From NCBI RefSeq assembly GCF_964656455.1, contig NC_135718.1, positions 145,310,262 through 145,374,261 of the forward strand: 64,000 bases of DNA, read 5' to 3'. Both the position numbers and the translations under genes were made by a program. Source of the stretch: Halichoerus grypus. Its lineage: Eukaryota > Chordata > Mammalia > Carnivora > Phocidae. Shown here piece after piece: positions 34,935-46,142 of this stretch. The notes under the pieces were generated by a model. It was not told the DNA's origin. It saw only the letters and a program-made list of their open reading frames with translations, and made no database searches. The stretch's first letter is position 1; each line of letters opens with the position of its first letter.

Positions 34935-36290
34935 GGACATAGAACAGTGTATTTTATCATTCGTTGGCTCTGTGTCAAACACTGGGAATACAGTATAAAT
35001 AAAACAGATGAAGTCTCTGCTCTTATGGAGTCTGGTTTTTAGTGTGAATATTAAAAAGAGAGAGAACTTATGTAAATAAGTAGGTAAATACATAATACGC
35101 CAAATGGTAATACGTGCTGTAGGGAAACAGAGGTTAGGGTGAGAAGGTCAGGAAGTGCCAAGGGGGAGGGTTGCTATTTTACAGGCAGTGATTATGGATT
35201 ATGGAAGCTCTCACTACTCGGGTGGCATTTGAAAAAAGGCTCAAAAGAAGTGAGGGAGTAAGATATATGGGTATATGGGAGAAGAATGTTCCAGGTCAAG
35301 GGAAGAGCAAGTGCAAACATCCTGTGGCAGGGATGTGCTTGGTGTTCAAGGAATGACCAAACCAGTGTTGCCAGAGCAGAGCAAGTAGTGAAAGCATGGC
35401 AGAAGATTAGCAGAAGCTCAATGGCAAGGGGTCTTGTGGACCATTATCAGAAGTTGGCTGATGCAATGGAGAGATGGAAGACATAGTGTAACTTAAAAAT
35501 TCATTTTGGTTGCTTAAGTTTCAGAATATACCATACACTAGAAAGAGCTGAAGTAGGGAGATCCATGAGGAAATTCCTGGAATAACCCAGAGGAGAAATA
35601 ACAAAGGCTTAGCCCAGAACAGCAACACTGGAAAAAATGAGGACTGGATGGACTCTAGGTGTGTTCGAAGGCAGAGTTGACAGAAATTCTAATAGATCCC
35701 ATATGGGGTGTGAGAAAGAAGAATCAAGGAACACACTACAGTTTTTGGCCAGAGCAGTGTTTGGAGTTGAGCAAAAAGATCTGTACTAGATAGGAAGTGT
35801 GATATGATGAAATTTAGAATCCAACGAAAATCATGAAATTAGATAAGATTACTTAAAATGTCAATGTAGGTAGAGAAGAGATGTGAGGACCAAGTCCTCA
35901 CATCTAGTCCTAGGTTGGTCAGCATTTCAGAGATCAGAGGGATGAGAACACACCATCAAGGGAGGCTGAGAAGGGTTGAGCACTGAGGTCAGAAGACCGA
36001 GACCCAGGAGCCAAGTCGAGGGAGTATCTCAAGGTGGGGGAGTGGCCAGCCAGCCCCATCCAGTACTGTTAATAGATCTACTGAATCTAGAAGATTGAGA
36101 CCTAGACATTGGATAGGTCACTGGGAAGGTCACTGGTCACCTTGAGGAAGAGTTCAGTGGTAGGAACAAACGTCTTATGTGAATGCTTCAGGGTTGCACA
36201 ACAGAACAGAAATCAGAGGTAGAGAGTATGTGCAACCCTTTTGAAGAGTTTTAGCAGGAAGACAATTAGATAAATTAGTGCTTTGTCCAG
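34935..36290 (-). repeat. Long L2 copy (about 1.35 kb), antisense
   Basis: Continuous reverse-complement L2 order is visible: GTCAAACACTGGGAATACAG, CTGCTCTTATGGAGTCTGG, AATGTTCCAGGTCAAGGGAAGAGC, TTTTTGGCCAGAGCAG, CATCAAGGGAGGCTGAG, GGTCACTGGTCACCTTGAGG and CTTTTGAAGAGTTTTAGC. The last blocks lie well upstream of the 3' end, so this copy retains more of L2 than most. Frames are broken. Confidence 0.8.
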
Positions 36291-36868
36291 GGTTATAGTT
36301 GATGTGGTGTTCTAGAAAACACACCACTCAGATCTTTGGTGCCAGGAACATAGTTGATGAGCAGACTCTGCTGCTGTCCCTCTAGATCTACCACCCCATT
36401 TGTACCAAGACCAAGCTTGCCTCCAGCTTGCTCCTGGACAATGAGGGAGCATGGCAAAAACAGGATTCCCATAACGGATGACTGTGGCTTATAGTCTCCC
36501 CTCAGCATGGCCGATGATTTCCTTAGAAGTAGACTATAATTTGAGATTCTCCAACCCTATCTCTTTGCTTCCCTTCCCTTCCCATGTGTCACACCTGCAT
36601 TATGACCCAAATTTCACCTTGCTTACTACTGTTTCTGCCTCTCTACTATAGACTTGATGGCTGTGTCTCAAAAGACTTGAACAAACATAGTTGGTAAGTG
36701 ATGAAATAAAATTTAAAGTCTTAAACCTAGACAACACAGCTTCAGAGGCTGTACTGTTTAACAGAATTTTAATGCCCTCACTTCAGCGGAGTGTTGTCCG
36801 CAGACTCTGAGCAACATTGACTAGAATAGAGATGGACTTTCCTGGTTTTCTATACAAAGTATCAAGAC

Positions 36869-36907
<39 letters not shown>

Positions 36908-37115
36908 TTGGCAAAGCTCATTGTCTCTCTTTTAATACCTGTAGGTATATAACTATACCTAAATTAATGATAGTGTTTGCATTTCAGAGCATGATTTAAA
37001 TAATTCTCAATGAATCTTTCCTCCATCTCTTCAATTTCCCAAATTTAAGATCCTCCCTAAGAATTGCTATATGTTTATCTATAAAAGGGATAATTATTAA
37101 TTATTAACAAATCTC
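36291..37115. other. Unique sequence with (GT)n
   Basis: A pure (GT)n microsatellite lies at 36870-36905. The rest shows no gene and no named repeat. Confidence 0.5.
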
Positions 37116-37119
37116 ACAG

Positions 37120-37270
37120 TTCATTGATCTGTTCAACAAATATTTGTCAAGCTCCTGTTATGTGTTGGGCACTACACTGAGCACAGGGGGACACAAAGGG
37201 GAGGAAGATGGACATGACATCTGCCACCACGGAACAGCAACTGAGGTTTAGGGAAGATAAAGTAAGACAT
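37120..37270 (-). repeat. L2 3' end, antisense
   Basis: TGTTCAACAAATATTTGTCAAGC, TGTTATGTGTTGGGCACTAC and GCACAGGGGGACACAAAGG follow the L2 terminus in reverse complement. Confidence 0.68.
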
Positions 37271-37299
37271 TCTCCTACCAACTGTTATCTGTATGGTAT

Positions 37300-37510
37300 G
37301 CCACGGAGGTTAAGAACACCAGTTTTTCAACAAGATAGACCTAGGTTCAAGGACTACCTGTGTTACTTATCAGTTGTATGACCTTGAACAATTGACATAA
37401 ACTCTCTAAACCTCATTATCTCTTGTGTGAAATGAAGGTACTAATCCTATCTTAGGTAACAGGCTATAAGAACTAAAGGAGATAAAGCATATAAAGCCCC
37501 TAACAGGTTT
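37300..37510 (+). repeat. MIR, near complete
   Basis: CGGAGGTTAAGAACACCAG, GACCTAGGTTCAAGGAC, CAGTTGTATGACCTTGAACAATTGAC, CTAAACCTCATTATCTC and CATATAAAGCCCC follow the full MIR order. Confidence 0.8.
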
Positions 37511-38285
37511 TTGGTAGATATGAGAAATATGTAAATGCAGCTGTCAGTTTTAGGTCTGTGATTTCTGACAAGATGTGCTCTATGTCGATGGAATCTTTGA
37601 ATCTTACTTCCATAAAAGCCTCTAACAACCGCAAATAATTATGCCAAGTTACAATGTCCTGATGGAAACCTGCACACTCTCTCTCAGGCCACCACCGTGC
37701 AATTGACCCATTATCCAAGAGTGCTTCCCTTGTTTCTAGATCATCAGTGAACTTTCCTCCCTCTTTTTACCTGTTCCTTTGTTTGACTTTTAACTATTTT
37801 ACTCCTTGTATGCACTTTGATTAAACTTGAGTATCTGAAAAGAAAAAAAAAATCAAATCTGCTTTTTAAAAACAAAACAAAACAAAACCCCATAAACTTG
37901 TTTTAGCTTTAGGATAAGATTTAACAGTTAATAAAAAAAAAAAAGCTACTGGTACAATTGGATAGGTAGCTAAACATGGACTTATTTTATTCATCCTCTT
38001 TTGTGTGCCTAAAACCCGGAAAATAGACAATTTTCTGTTATTTACTGTCATTCTCTGGTAATGACCTTGTTTGAGATGTCATTTCCAATGTGAACAGACA
38101 CCATTTCTGACATCTCCCCCAATCTATCTACAAACAGAGAAAGCATGGGGGAACACACATCAGGAAAATGATAGCTCATTCGTGAAAAACATGTCTTTTC
38201 TTTCTGATAAATGTTGTTTTCAAGTTCAAATTTTCACAGTAAAATGCCATTTCCAGTGGGGAGAAATCGTCACAGAATCTTAGCA
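37511..38285. other. No gene or clear repeat
   Basis: A-rich runs lie at about 37850 and 37931. The open frames are short and featureless. Confidence 0.45.
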
Positions 38286-38289
38286 ATTA

Positions 38290-38720
38290 AAGGTGTTCAA
38301 AAACAAAATTCAACTGAATAAATCTGAAGGTCTAATTGGCTTTAGTCAACAATTCGTGAATCAGGCAACAGCCCATCTAGCAATTAGAGAGGAGCTCCTA
38401 GGAGCTGTACAAACTAAAAGGATTTTATAAGCAGAAACAGGGTGGGACAAGGATGGTATTCGCAAAAAAAAAAAAAAAAGATTGTTTCAGGCAAGGTCAC
38501 CTTCCCATGGGGGGAAGGGCAGAGGGTCTTATACAGATGATCTCGCTAGTGCTAATCATGAAATTCCAGCTTAATTAGTTTAAAATTCCACTCATAGGAG
38601 AAGCTGAAACTGCAGTTAGTTTAGACTTAAGTCTTGGTAAAACTTAGCACAAGTGACTCTATTTTGGAGCTGTTGCTTCTTTTTAACAAAGAGATATTAG
38701 ATCTTATGAATCCCTTCAGT
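38290..38720. repeat. LTR-like interspersed repeat, family unknown
   Basis: The wording AATCTGAAGGTCTAATTGGC, CAATTCGTGAATCAGGC, GAGAGGAGCTCCTAGGAGC and GGCAAGGTCACCTTCCC looks like an endogenous-retrovirus LTR, but I cannot name the family or fix its ends. A poly(A) run lies at about 38465-38479. Confidence 0.3.
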
Positions 38721-40095
38721 TTTTAAAAGAAGAAAGTGAGTCTGACAGGTTTGAATGTTACTGAGCCAACCAGTTTATACACCTGATCCATTAGTGGACC
38801 AATATATTCACTTCATGTTTTCTGCAAGATGGTGGACTCTGACATTAGAAGGAAGGGACTTCTTAAAAATGCATACCTTGCATTTTTTCAATCCTTTACT
38901 GTCTCGGCCCTGGGGGAATGGAATGGGTAGCTCATTGGTAAGCTGGTGAAGAAGAGGCCCATGCAGCTCAACTCCGCTCTTGGCAGTAGGCCCATTTGTA
39001 CATCCCAGTGACAGCCCCCAAACCAGCCCCAACGAGGCCAGGTTTGACTATACTTGGTGAGCACCTTCACCCAATTCTGGGGACCAACATGAGGAAGGCT
39101 GCTTGGCCAAAAGCCCTAAAACCAGGACTCCTGTCCAGTCTCTCAGCCATAAAAGGGACATTTTGGCCTCCACCTCCCACTCCTTTTTCTCTCCATTTCT
39201 TCATAAGCAGAGCAGGGAAGAAAGATACCATTTATTGGGTCCCCTAAGACATCAACATTTTAGTACATTTAAAATTATTTTAGCCCACTAATGATAATAG
39301 TAATAGCTTCTCTGGGAACATAGCTCCTGAGGAAAGGGTGTGTGATTGTGTTGTTATGACCTACAGCCAGGTGCCCCAGCTGCTTATCTTGTTTGTATTA
39401 GGAACGTAAAGCCTGAGGGCAGGATTCTGAATTTGTGACAGATGATCAGACCTACAGAGGGTCCAAGTATCACACCTATAAATTTTTAAGGATCTTGGGC
39501 ATAGGTTTGCCAGCTATGGATATGTGCATGGGGAGACGGTAAGCATGGATAGAACTAGAGAAGAGGATAGAGGGGGGCACCTGGTAAAGAAAAATTGTTT
39601 GTGGGCTACTTGTTAAAGTTGATAAGGAAAAGTTTATGCGAGAGGTACTACTGCAATGGAGTTTTGCAAGAGGGGAGAGAGATTGGGCTCAACTCCAAAC
39701 TGGGTACAGTCAAGATGCAAGATGCAAGGTGGAGGTCAGTGCATAGAAAATTACTAAGAGGAAACATGGAGGCTAGGGCGATTGTTGTTGCTAGACCAGA
39801 CTTGACACGTCTCTTGTTGAAAGCACACTAGTGATGAGATATCAAGGGTGGGAAAAGGAACTTAATCAGATATGAGGAGTGGTCAGATACCAAGGGTGGG
39901 GGACTTAGGCTAAACTGACTCAGCAGAATTCTGTCTAAAACTGGACTGAGCAGACCAAAGACAGAGCCCAAGTTCAGGGCCTCTTGGAGAAGAGGGCTCA
40001 GAAGAGCCTGACTCAGGTTTGGTCAAAGGACAGAGTTTTTTATTAGGAACCAGTTGAAATTTATTCAATAAGATTTCTTGGAGTGATGACCTTTC
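38721..40095. other. No gene; possible further LTR-like DNA
   Basis: The frames at 38755-39290 and 39595-39831 are below 85 codons and featureless. The stretch at about 39770-40070 again has an LTR-like feel, but I cannot assign it. Confidence 0.35.
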
Positions 40096-40537
40096 TTTCT
40101 TTTTTTTTTTCTTTCAGTTTCTCTTGTTTTCTTTTTTCTTTTTCAAGTTTTTATTTAAATTTTGGTTAGTTAACATACAGTATAATATTAGTTTCAGGTA
40201 TAGAATTTAATGATTCATCACTTCCATACAACACCCAGTGCTTATCACAACAAGTGCCCTCCTTAATACCCATCAACTATTCAACCCATCCTCCCACCCA
40301 CCTCCCCTCCAGCAACCCTCAGTTAGTTCTCTAGAGTTAAGAGTCTCTTTCTTGGTTTGCCGCTTTCTCTCTTTTTTTTCCCATGTGGTCATCTGTTTTG
40401 TTTCTTAAATTCCACATATGAGTGAAATCATATGGTATTTCTCTTTCTCTGACTGACTTATTTCACTTAACATAATACTCTCTAGCTCCATCCATGTCAT
40501 TGCAAGTGGCAAGATTCCATTCTTTTTTATGGCTGAA

Positions 40538-40539
40538 TT

Positions 40540-40572
<33 letters not shown>
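40538..40572. repeat. (AC)n-(AT)n microsatellite in L1
   Basis: A short AC run is followed by about twelve AT units, at the same L1 position as the microsatellite at 32162-32253. Confidence 0.9.
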
Positions 40573-40770
40573 CCACTTCTTCTTTATCCATTCAGATGTC
40601 AATGGACATCTGGGCTCTTTCCATAATTTGGCTACTGCTGATAATGTTGCTATAAACATCAGAGTGTATGTAGCCTTTCAAATCTGTATTTTTGTATCCT
40701 TTGGGTAAATACCTAGTAGTGCAATTGCTGGGTTATAGGATAGTTCTATTTTCAACTTTTTGAGGAACCT

Positions 40771-41406
40771 CTATACTGTTTTCCAGAGTGGCTGCACCAG
40801 CTTGCATTCCCACCAACAGTGTAAGAGGGTTCCCCTTTCTCCGCATCCCCGCCAACAACTGTTGATTCCTGTGTTGTTGATTTTAGCCATTCTTACAGGT
40901 GTGAGGTGGTATCTCATTGTGGTTTTGATGTGTATTTCCCTGATGATGAGTGATGTTGAGCCTCTTTTCATGTGTCTGTTAGCCATCTGGAGGTCTTCTC
41001 TGGAAAAATGTCTATTCATGTCTTCTGCCCATTTTTTAACTGGCTTGTTTAGTTTTGGGGTGTTCAGTTTTATAAGTTCTTTATACATTTTGGATACTAA
41101 CGCTTTATCAGATATATCATTTGAAAATATCTTCTCCAATTCTGAAGGTTGCCTTTTAGTTTTGTTGATTGTTTCCTTTGCTGTGCAGAAGCTTTTTATC
41201 TTGATTAAGTCCTGGTAGTTTATTTTTGCTTTTATTTCCTTTGCCTCAGGAAACATATCTAGTAAGAAGTTGCTATGGCAGATGTCAAAGATGTTACTGC
41301 CCATGTTCTCCTCTAGGATTTTGATGGTTTCCTGTCTCACATTTAGGTTTTTTGTCCATTTTGAGTTTATTTTTGTGTGTGGTCTAAGAAAGTGATCCAG
41401 TTTCAT
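40771..41406 (-). pseudogene. L1 ORF2p C-terminal fragment, 211 codons open
   Basis: The reading frame translates to the C-terminal part of the LINE-1 ORF2 protein, beyond its endonuclease and reverse transcriptase. Near residues 183-200 of 211 it has [18 protein letters not shown], the cysteine-rich motif C-x3-C-x7-H-x4-C of L1 ORF2p. Upstream it has [19 protein letters not shown] and [12 protein letters not shown], also typical. The apparent start methionine is internal to ORF2. Sequence upstream continues as L1 in a shifted frame, and endonuclease and reverse transcriptase are absent, so no active protein is expected. The 152-codon plus-strand frame at 40760-41218 is its shadow. The frame remains open for 636 bp, which suggests a fairly recent insertion. 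Confidence 0.93.
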
Positions 41407-41639
41407 TCTTTCTGTGTTGTCTAGTTTTCACAAAACTATTGAAGAGACTCTTTTTTTCCATTGGATATTCTTTCCTGCTTTGTCTAAGATTAGTTGGCCA
41501 TATAGTTGTGGACTCATTTCTGGGCTCTCTATTCCATTCTATTGATCTATGTGTCTGTTTTTGTGTCTGTCTTGGAGCAATCTCCTTTTTACCTGGGACT
41601 CTGACTTTCTTTGGAATTAAGGAGATTCATTCACTCAAA

Positions 41640-42340
41640 AATATTTTTCATTCATTTAACAATTTTTGTTACTGAACACCTACTATGTGCCAGGCACTGC
41701 ACTAGGCATCAGGGAAACAATAGGGATTGTGATAAACATGACCCCAACCCTAATGAGACTGACAGTGAAATGAGGAATCAGGTAAATAAAAGAGCTACAA
41801 CCCTTGGTAGCTAAAAAGATAGTAAGGAGAGCGTTGTTCTAGAAAATAATGGGAGAAGCTGTGATCAAAGAGAAAACAACCTTTAAATTGAGAAAGATGA
41901 AAAAGATAGTGTTGGCCATCCAATAAACCACAGGAAGCACATTCCAGCCACAGAGAGCACAAGTGCAATGTCCCTGAGGCAGGACAGAATTGAATGACAC
42001 TGAGAACATCAGAAGGCCAGTATGGGTAGAACAGGGTGGGGATGAGTCAGACAAGTCATATGCTCTAGAAGGAGCTTGACCAGGATATGATCAGATGTGT
42101 TTTTCTAAAACATCGCTCTGGTCACTATGGAGAAAATAGGTTAATCAAAGACAAGAAAAAAAAGCAGGAACCTACTTAGGAGGAGTCCATTAGGGTAATC
42201 TTCGTAAGATTTGATGGTGGCTTGAGGAGATTAGAGAGAGAGGGAGAAGACGAAGCAGCCTAGGGGGTGGGGGGCGTGTACAGTAGAAAGAATTGTTTGG
42301 TGGTGGGACTTTCTCTCCTGAGAGTCAGATTGGTGCAGAC
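41640..42340 (-). repeat. L2 copy, antisense
   Basis: TGAACACCTACTATGTGCCAGGCACTGC, ACCCTAATGAGACTGAC, GTGCAATGTCCCTGAGGC, GAAGGCCAGTATGGG and AAACATCGCTCTGGTCACTATGG follow reverse-complement L2. Confidence 0.8.
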
Positions 42341-42474
42341 GAGTCGTCTGTCAAGTGCAGTGCAGAAACTATACACTGGCCTTCAAATAGCTCTCCGATC
42401 CACAAGAATGTGGAGGACTTAAACTCTGTTAGTGATGCCAGCAATTAGTGAAGCAATTTGGTCCATATCCTTCA

Positions 42475-43005
42475 CCTCTCTCTGTCAACACATATGTCTT
42501 GAGCACCTACTATGTGAGGCCAGGGAGAGAGCAGCAAATGAGACAGGCAAGAGCCCTGCCCTCCTAGATTCACATCATCGAGGGGACATGAAAAATTAAT
42601 TGGCGAACAAATACATTTGTCAAGTCAGGTGGTAAGAATTCTTATGGGGGTGCCTGGGTGGCTCAGTCAGTTAGGCGTCTGCCTTCAGCTCAGGTCATGA
42701 TCTCAGGGTCCTGAGATAGAGCCCCGCATCGGGCTCCCTGCTTAGTGGGGAGTCTGCTTCTCTCTCTCCCTCTGCCCCTCCCCCTGCTTGTGCGTGCTCT
42801 CTCTCTGTCAAATAAATAAATAAAATCTTTAAAAAAAACACAGAATTCTTATGAACTACAAATGAAACCAACTGGGTGAGGAGGTATTTGAGCAGAGACC
42901 TGAATGAAGGAGGGGAGCAAATCATGCAAAGATGGGGAAGAGGGAGGAAGGTCCAGTCCCTGTGCAGCAAGTGCAAAGCCCCTAAGGGGGTGGGGATAGG
43001 GGTGG
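42475..43005 (-). repeat. Second L2 copy, antisense, split by Can-SINE
   Basis: TTGAGCACCTACTATGTGAGG and AGAGCCCTGCCCTCCTAG lie before the SINE. GTATTTGAGCAGAGACCTGAATGAAGG and GTGCAGCAAGTGCAAAGCCCC lie after it, in L2 order. Confidence 0.82.
42647..42841 (+). mobile_element. Can-SINE
   Basis: A sense full-length copy. Target duplication AGAATTCTTATG is at 42635-42646 and 42842-42853. Confidence 0.97.
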
Positions 43006-43310
43006 GGCAGGTTTGGCATACTTCTCACCGCCCCCCCCAACCTCCCACAGATTCGGTGTCTTTCTTCCCATTTCAGACTACTTATCTTTCAGTCTCAACA
43101 ATCCTAGGTCCTGTAAAACAGGAATTATCCCACAGGAGGTTGGATGACTTTCATTTTTCATAATTCCAAGTGTCTTTCACTAAACTAAGAATCACATAAT
43201 CAAAAGTCTGTGACAGTACATTTAAGTACTTAAGCTTTGTACCCAGCTGAAAATTATTACCAAACTATTCCAGTTTAGACAGAAGAAGGTGTTATTTGGG
43301 CATTAGGAAG

Positions 43311-43367
43311 AGTGTGTGTGTGTGTGTGTGTGTGTGTGAGACAGAGAGAGAGAGAGAGAGAGAGAGA
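43311..43367. repeat. (GT)n(GA)n compound microsatellite
   Basis: GT units run from 43312 to about 43339, then GA units to 43367. Confidence 0.97.
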
Positions 43368-43936
43368 AATTGGAAGAGAAGGAAAAGTGAATGAGGGAGA
43401 GAAAGAGATTATATAACTTCAGACCACAGTGGCTTTGTGTGTTGCAGATGAAGTAATTTGTTTATAATTGCTCAGAAGACATGTTTACCTAAGGAACTGA
43501 TAGCAACATTGAGCCGCCTGTCTGACTTTCAGGTTTATGCGTCTGTTTAGACAAGTGCCAGTGGCCAGGCAGAGTTGGAATGGAGAGCAAGTTCACATGA
43601 TTCTATGTGTTCTGACCCACTGCCCTGGGCACCAGCCTGACCCGGATGTCTCATCCCTAACCATGGTGTGTATTCCCAGACTTCTTAACGGGCAACACAG
43701 CAAAGCCTTGGCCAGAGTCAATCTGATCATGAAGAAAGACAATGACACAGAGTCTGGGACCTCTGAGACTGAACTGACAACCAGGATTTTTAACCGAGAA
43801 TTACTGTCCTCTGGAAAGCTGGACCCCATATCTTCTTTGTGAAATTTCCCTTCTTCTATGACCTAGAACTAAAATGGCTTTATATCCATTTCCTACTATT
43901 TCTCCGGGGAACCTGTTCACATAAAAAGTCCACTCT
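43368..43936. other. No gene or clear repeat
   Basis: A 101-codon plus frame at 43537-43842 has no recognised domain. Its antisense frame is of similar length, typical of chance. Confidence 0.4.
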
Positions 43937-44130
43937 AGTGGTGCCTGGGTGGCTCAGTCGGTTGAGCATCCACCTTCGGCTCAAGTCATGATCTTAGGGT
44001 CCTGGGATCGAGCCCCATGTCAGGCTCTCTGCTCAGTGGGGAATCTGCTTCTCCCTCTCCCTCTGTGCTCACTCTCTCTCTCGTTCACTCGCTCTTGCTC
44101 TCTCTCTCAAATAAATAAATTTTTTTTTTT
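43937..44130 (+). mobile_element. Can-SINE
   Basis: A sense copy, head GGTGCCTGGGTGGCTCAG and pyrimidine box. It ends AAATAAATAAAT followed by a T run rather than A. The diverged flanks are AAAGTCCACTCTA and AAAGTTCACTCTTA. Confidence 0.93.
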
Positions 44131-44218
44131 TAAAGTTCACTCTTATATAACAATGAACATGATCTCTCAGAAAACGACACGATGGAGTTGTCTCAATAGA
44201 CCTTCTCTGAAAAAGTAG

Positions 44219-44749
44219 GTGTGTGAGCCCAGAGAAGGTGCCAGGCCAGATAAATCTTACCATCACATTAGCCCGCTAGGCTTGGGTGGGTCTTCATTCA
44301 TGTGGACCTGTGAGAGGATATCGGGCCAGACCACACGTGGCCCATACCTCCAAAAACCCACCGCATCCCTCGGGAAAGACATCTCCAATCACCATCTCTT
44401 CAGGCTATGCCAAATGTGTCTTTCTCCAGTCACCATCCAGCTTGGTGCTCATCAGGTTGGTTCTATCTCTCGCCCCCGTGGCATTTTAGATTATTCCAAA
44501 ATTAGGAACGCCTCTTCTCTCTGCACAGATCTTACACTGACTGTCCTCATTTGCCTGAAATGGGAATTTCAAGTACCAACAAATCAACATCTGCCCAAAG
44601 GTTCTTATTGCCCCTTTATTTCCAGGGCCAGGAACTATCCTGGTGTTAGTTGCCCTGCTCCTATAATTGCCTCAAGAGGGGGACCCAATTATCTGAATAG
44701 TTTAGGACCTGGAGCTGGAACAGTTCATTTTATCTTTGAGGATAAGTAA
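44219..44749 (+). other. Unassigned 176-codon open frame; donor region for 46258-46344
   Basis: This is the longest plus frame in this part. It opens with GTG, and the first ATG is at codon 28 (near 44300). I recognise no domain, signal or membrane segment, and no repeat family. Two short pieces of it, 44230-44266 and 44485-44530, are repeated exactly inside the Can-SINE at 46143-46423. It might be part of an old inserted element, a lost gene or chance. Confidence 0.3.
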
Positions 44750-44757
44750 CACAGAGA

Positions 44758-44793
44758 GGTGACTGTCACCTGTAGCAAAGGGTGACTGTCACC
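44758..44793. repeat. Two copies of palindrome GGTGACTGTCACC
   Basis: The 13-mer lies at 44758-44770 and 44781-44793, 23 bp start to start. Each is a perfect inverted repeat around one T. The spacing is about two helical turns. A dimeric binding site is possible, but no factor is assigned. Confidence 0.6.
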
Positions 44794-45400
44794 CTGCCAC
44801 CACGACAGGAGTTTCCAGGACTTTTTATCAGTTTACTTAGAATAGATACAGTAATGGGATGTTCAGCCACAACTTCCCTTTTTCATTGTAGAGTAAGGAC
44901 CTCTAAAAATTCTTTAACAAAAACATTACAAACAGCAAACATTCTAAACAAAAGGAATATTTCAAAGGGATTTTGTTGACATTACATATTTTTTGTCCCT
45001 TGTTGAAAATACATAATTTATCTCCTGGAAAAGAACATAGGTAATTGCTTGAGGCAATAAACAAGTGGCCGTAATCTATAATCTTTTCCAATTTCCTGTG
45101 AAAAGAAAGAAATGATAGTACATGATATTGTCATAACGTCCCCCAAAAAGAGGTCCCCTAAGAGTTACCTGTAACAATGGAGATTGATGGGTATGACAGG
45201 GAAAACTGCCTTGTTTCTCTTATTCTGCAAATTTCCACATCTCAGTGGCTCCCTTCCTGCCATTGCCAGCCATACTGCCAACACCTAGGATGAAGACCAG
45301 AGGATATGTCGATAGGAAGTTCAGCAGAGTGGAAAATTTAACCTTGGGTAATAAAACTCAGTCTCTTCCTCCCTCACTGATTTGGATAGTCATTTTTTTA
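44794..45400. other. No gene or clear repeat
   Basis: AT-rich with short frames only. Confidence 0.45.
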
Positions 45401-45404
45401 AAAT

Positions 45405-45540
45405 TATACTAAAATTTCTTATTTATTTAGGTCTATTTCTAGACCGCTCTGTTGCTCTGTTTAGTCTTCTGCCAGTCCCTTACTATCTTCCATATTGTAA
45501 CTTATAATATATTTTCTATTAAGTAGGACTACTGCCTCTG
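45405..45540 (-). mobile_element. L1 fragment, antisense
   Basis: TTATTTAGGTCTATTTCTAGACC and CTTCTGCCAGTCCCTTACTATC resemble antisense L1 ORF2. It is short and diverged. Confidence 0.45.
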
Positions 45541-45670
45541 CTGTGGGAGTGTTGGTGTTAATGTTTAAGAAATGTAAGAACTCAGAACACAGGACAACAG
45601 TCACCCCAGGTACAACCAAGTTAAATGTGCTCAGATATACTTAAAGTTGAATATTTACCTTATGAAATTA

Positions 45671-45716
45671 TGATATAATATAATATAATATAATATAATA
45701 TAATATAATATAATGT
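45671..45716. repeat. (ATAAT)n microsatellite
   Basis: About nine pentamer units, the last one altered to GTAAT. Confidence 0.95.
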
Positions 45717-45729
45717 AATATCCCAAGCC

Positions 45730-46126
45730 TATTTTGCTAAATTGATAAGCAAACACAACTGCAGGTAAGCCCATGAATTCAAGGATGTTGCAACATTAGA
45801 AAGTTGATGTGTGCTCTATGATTAGATCAAAGAGAAGAACCATGTGATCATTTCAGCAAATGATGAGGGCAAAGGGCATCTGACTCAGTTCCCCATCTAT
45901 TTCAAGTATGAAAAAAAAAATCTTAGTAAACTAACAGGATGGAAAGATACACATCTCAAACCCACAGCCAGCAGCATGTGAGCCAATGCCATTGAACAGG
46001 AGAGAACTAAATAAACCATAGATATTGAAAGGAGAGAGAGAATACTTTTTCGCAGATGTTTTTATTCTACGCCCAGGAAATACAACGAAAATAAGAGAAA
46101 ACAGGAAACTGTTAGAAAAGATTCTA
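45730..46126 (+). mobile_element. L1 reverse-transcriptase piece
   Basis: CATGAATTCAAGGATGTTGC, AAGAACCATGTGATCATTTCAGC and CACAGCCAGCAGCATG correspond to diverged L1 ORF2. Frames are broken. Confidence 0.6.
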
Positions 46127-46142
46127 CTGCTTTGGGTTTTCT

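Larger units (their letters stand above)
40100..41610 (-). mobile_element. Carnivore L1 3' part, antisense (about 1.5 kb)
   Basis: A T-rich start leads into TTTTGGTTAGTTAACATACAG, CCCAGTGCTTATCAC and CCACCCACCTCCCCTCC (3' UTR), then antisense ORF2 up to CTATTGATCTATGTGTCTG. It is 5'-truncated within ORF2. It is better preserved than the old L1s here. Confidence 0.93.

Noticed and set aside
40760..41218. 152-codon plus-strand open frame
   Set aside because: Exact shadow of the antisense L1 ORF2 C-terminal frame.
43311..43367. Regular repeats considered as a CRISPR-like or satellite array
   Set aside because: It is a dinucleotide microsatellite. No spaced repeats of CRISPR type occur anywhere in the window, and the genome is mammalian.
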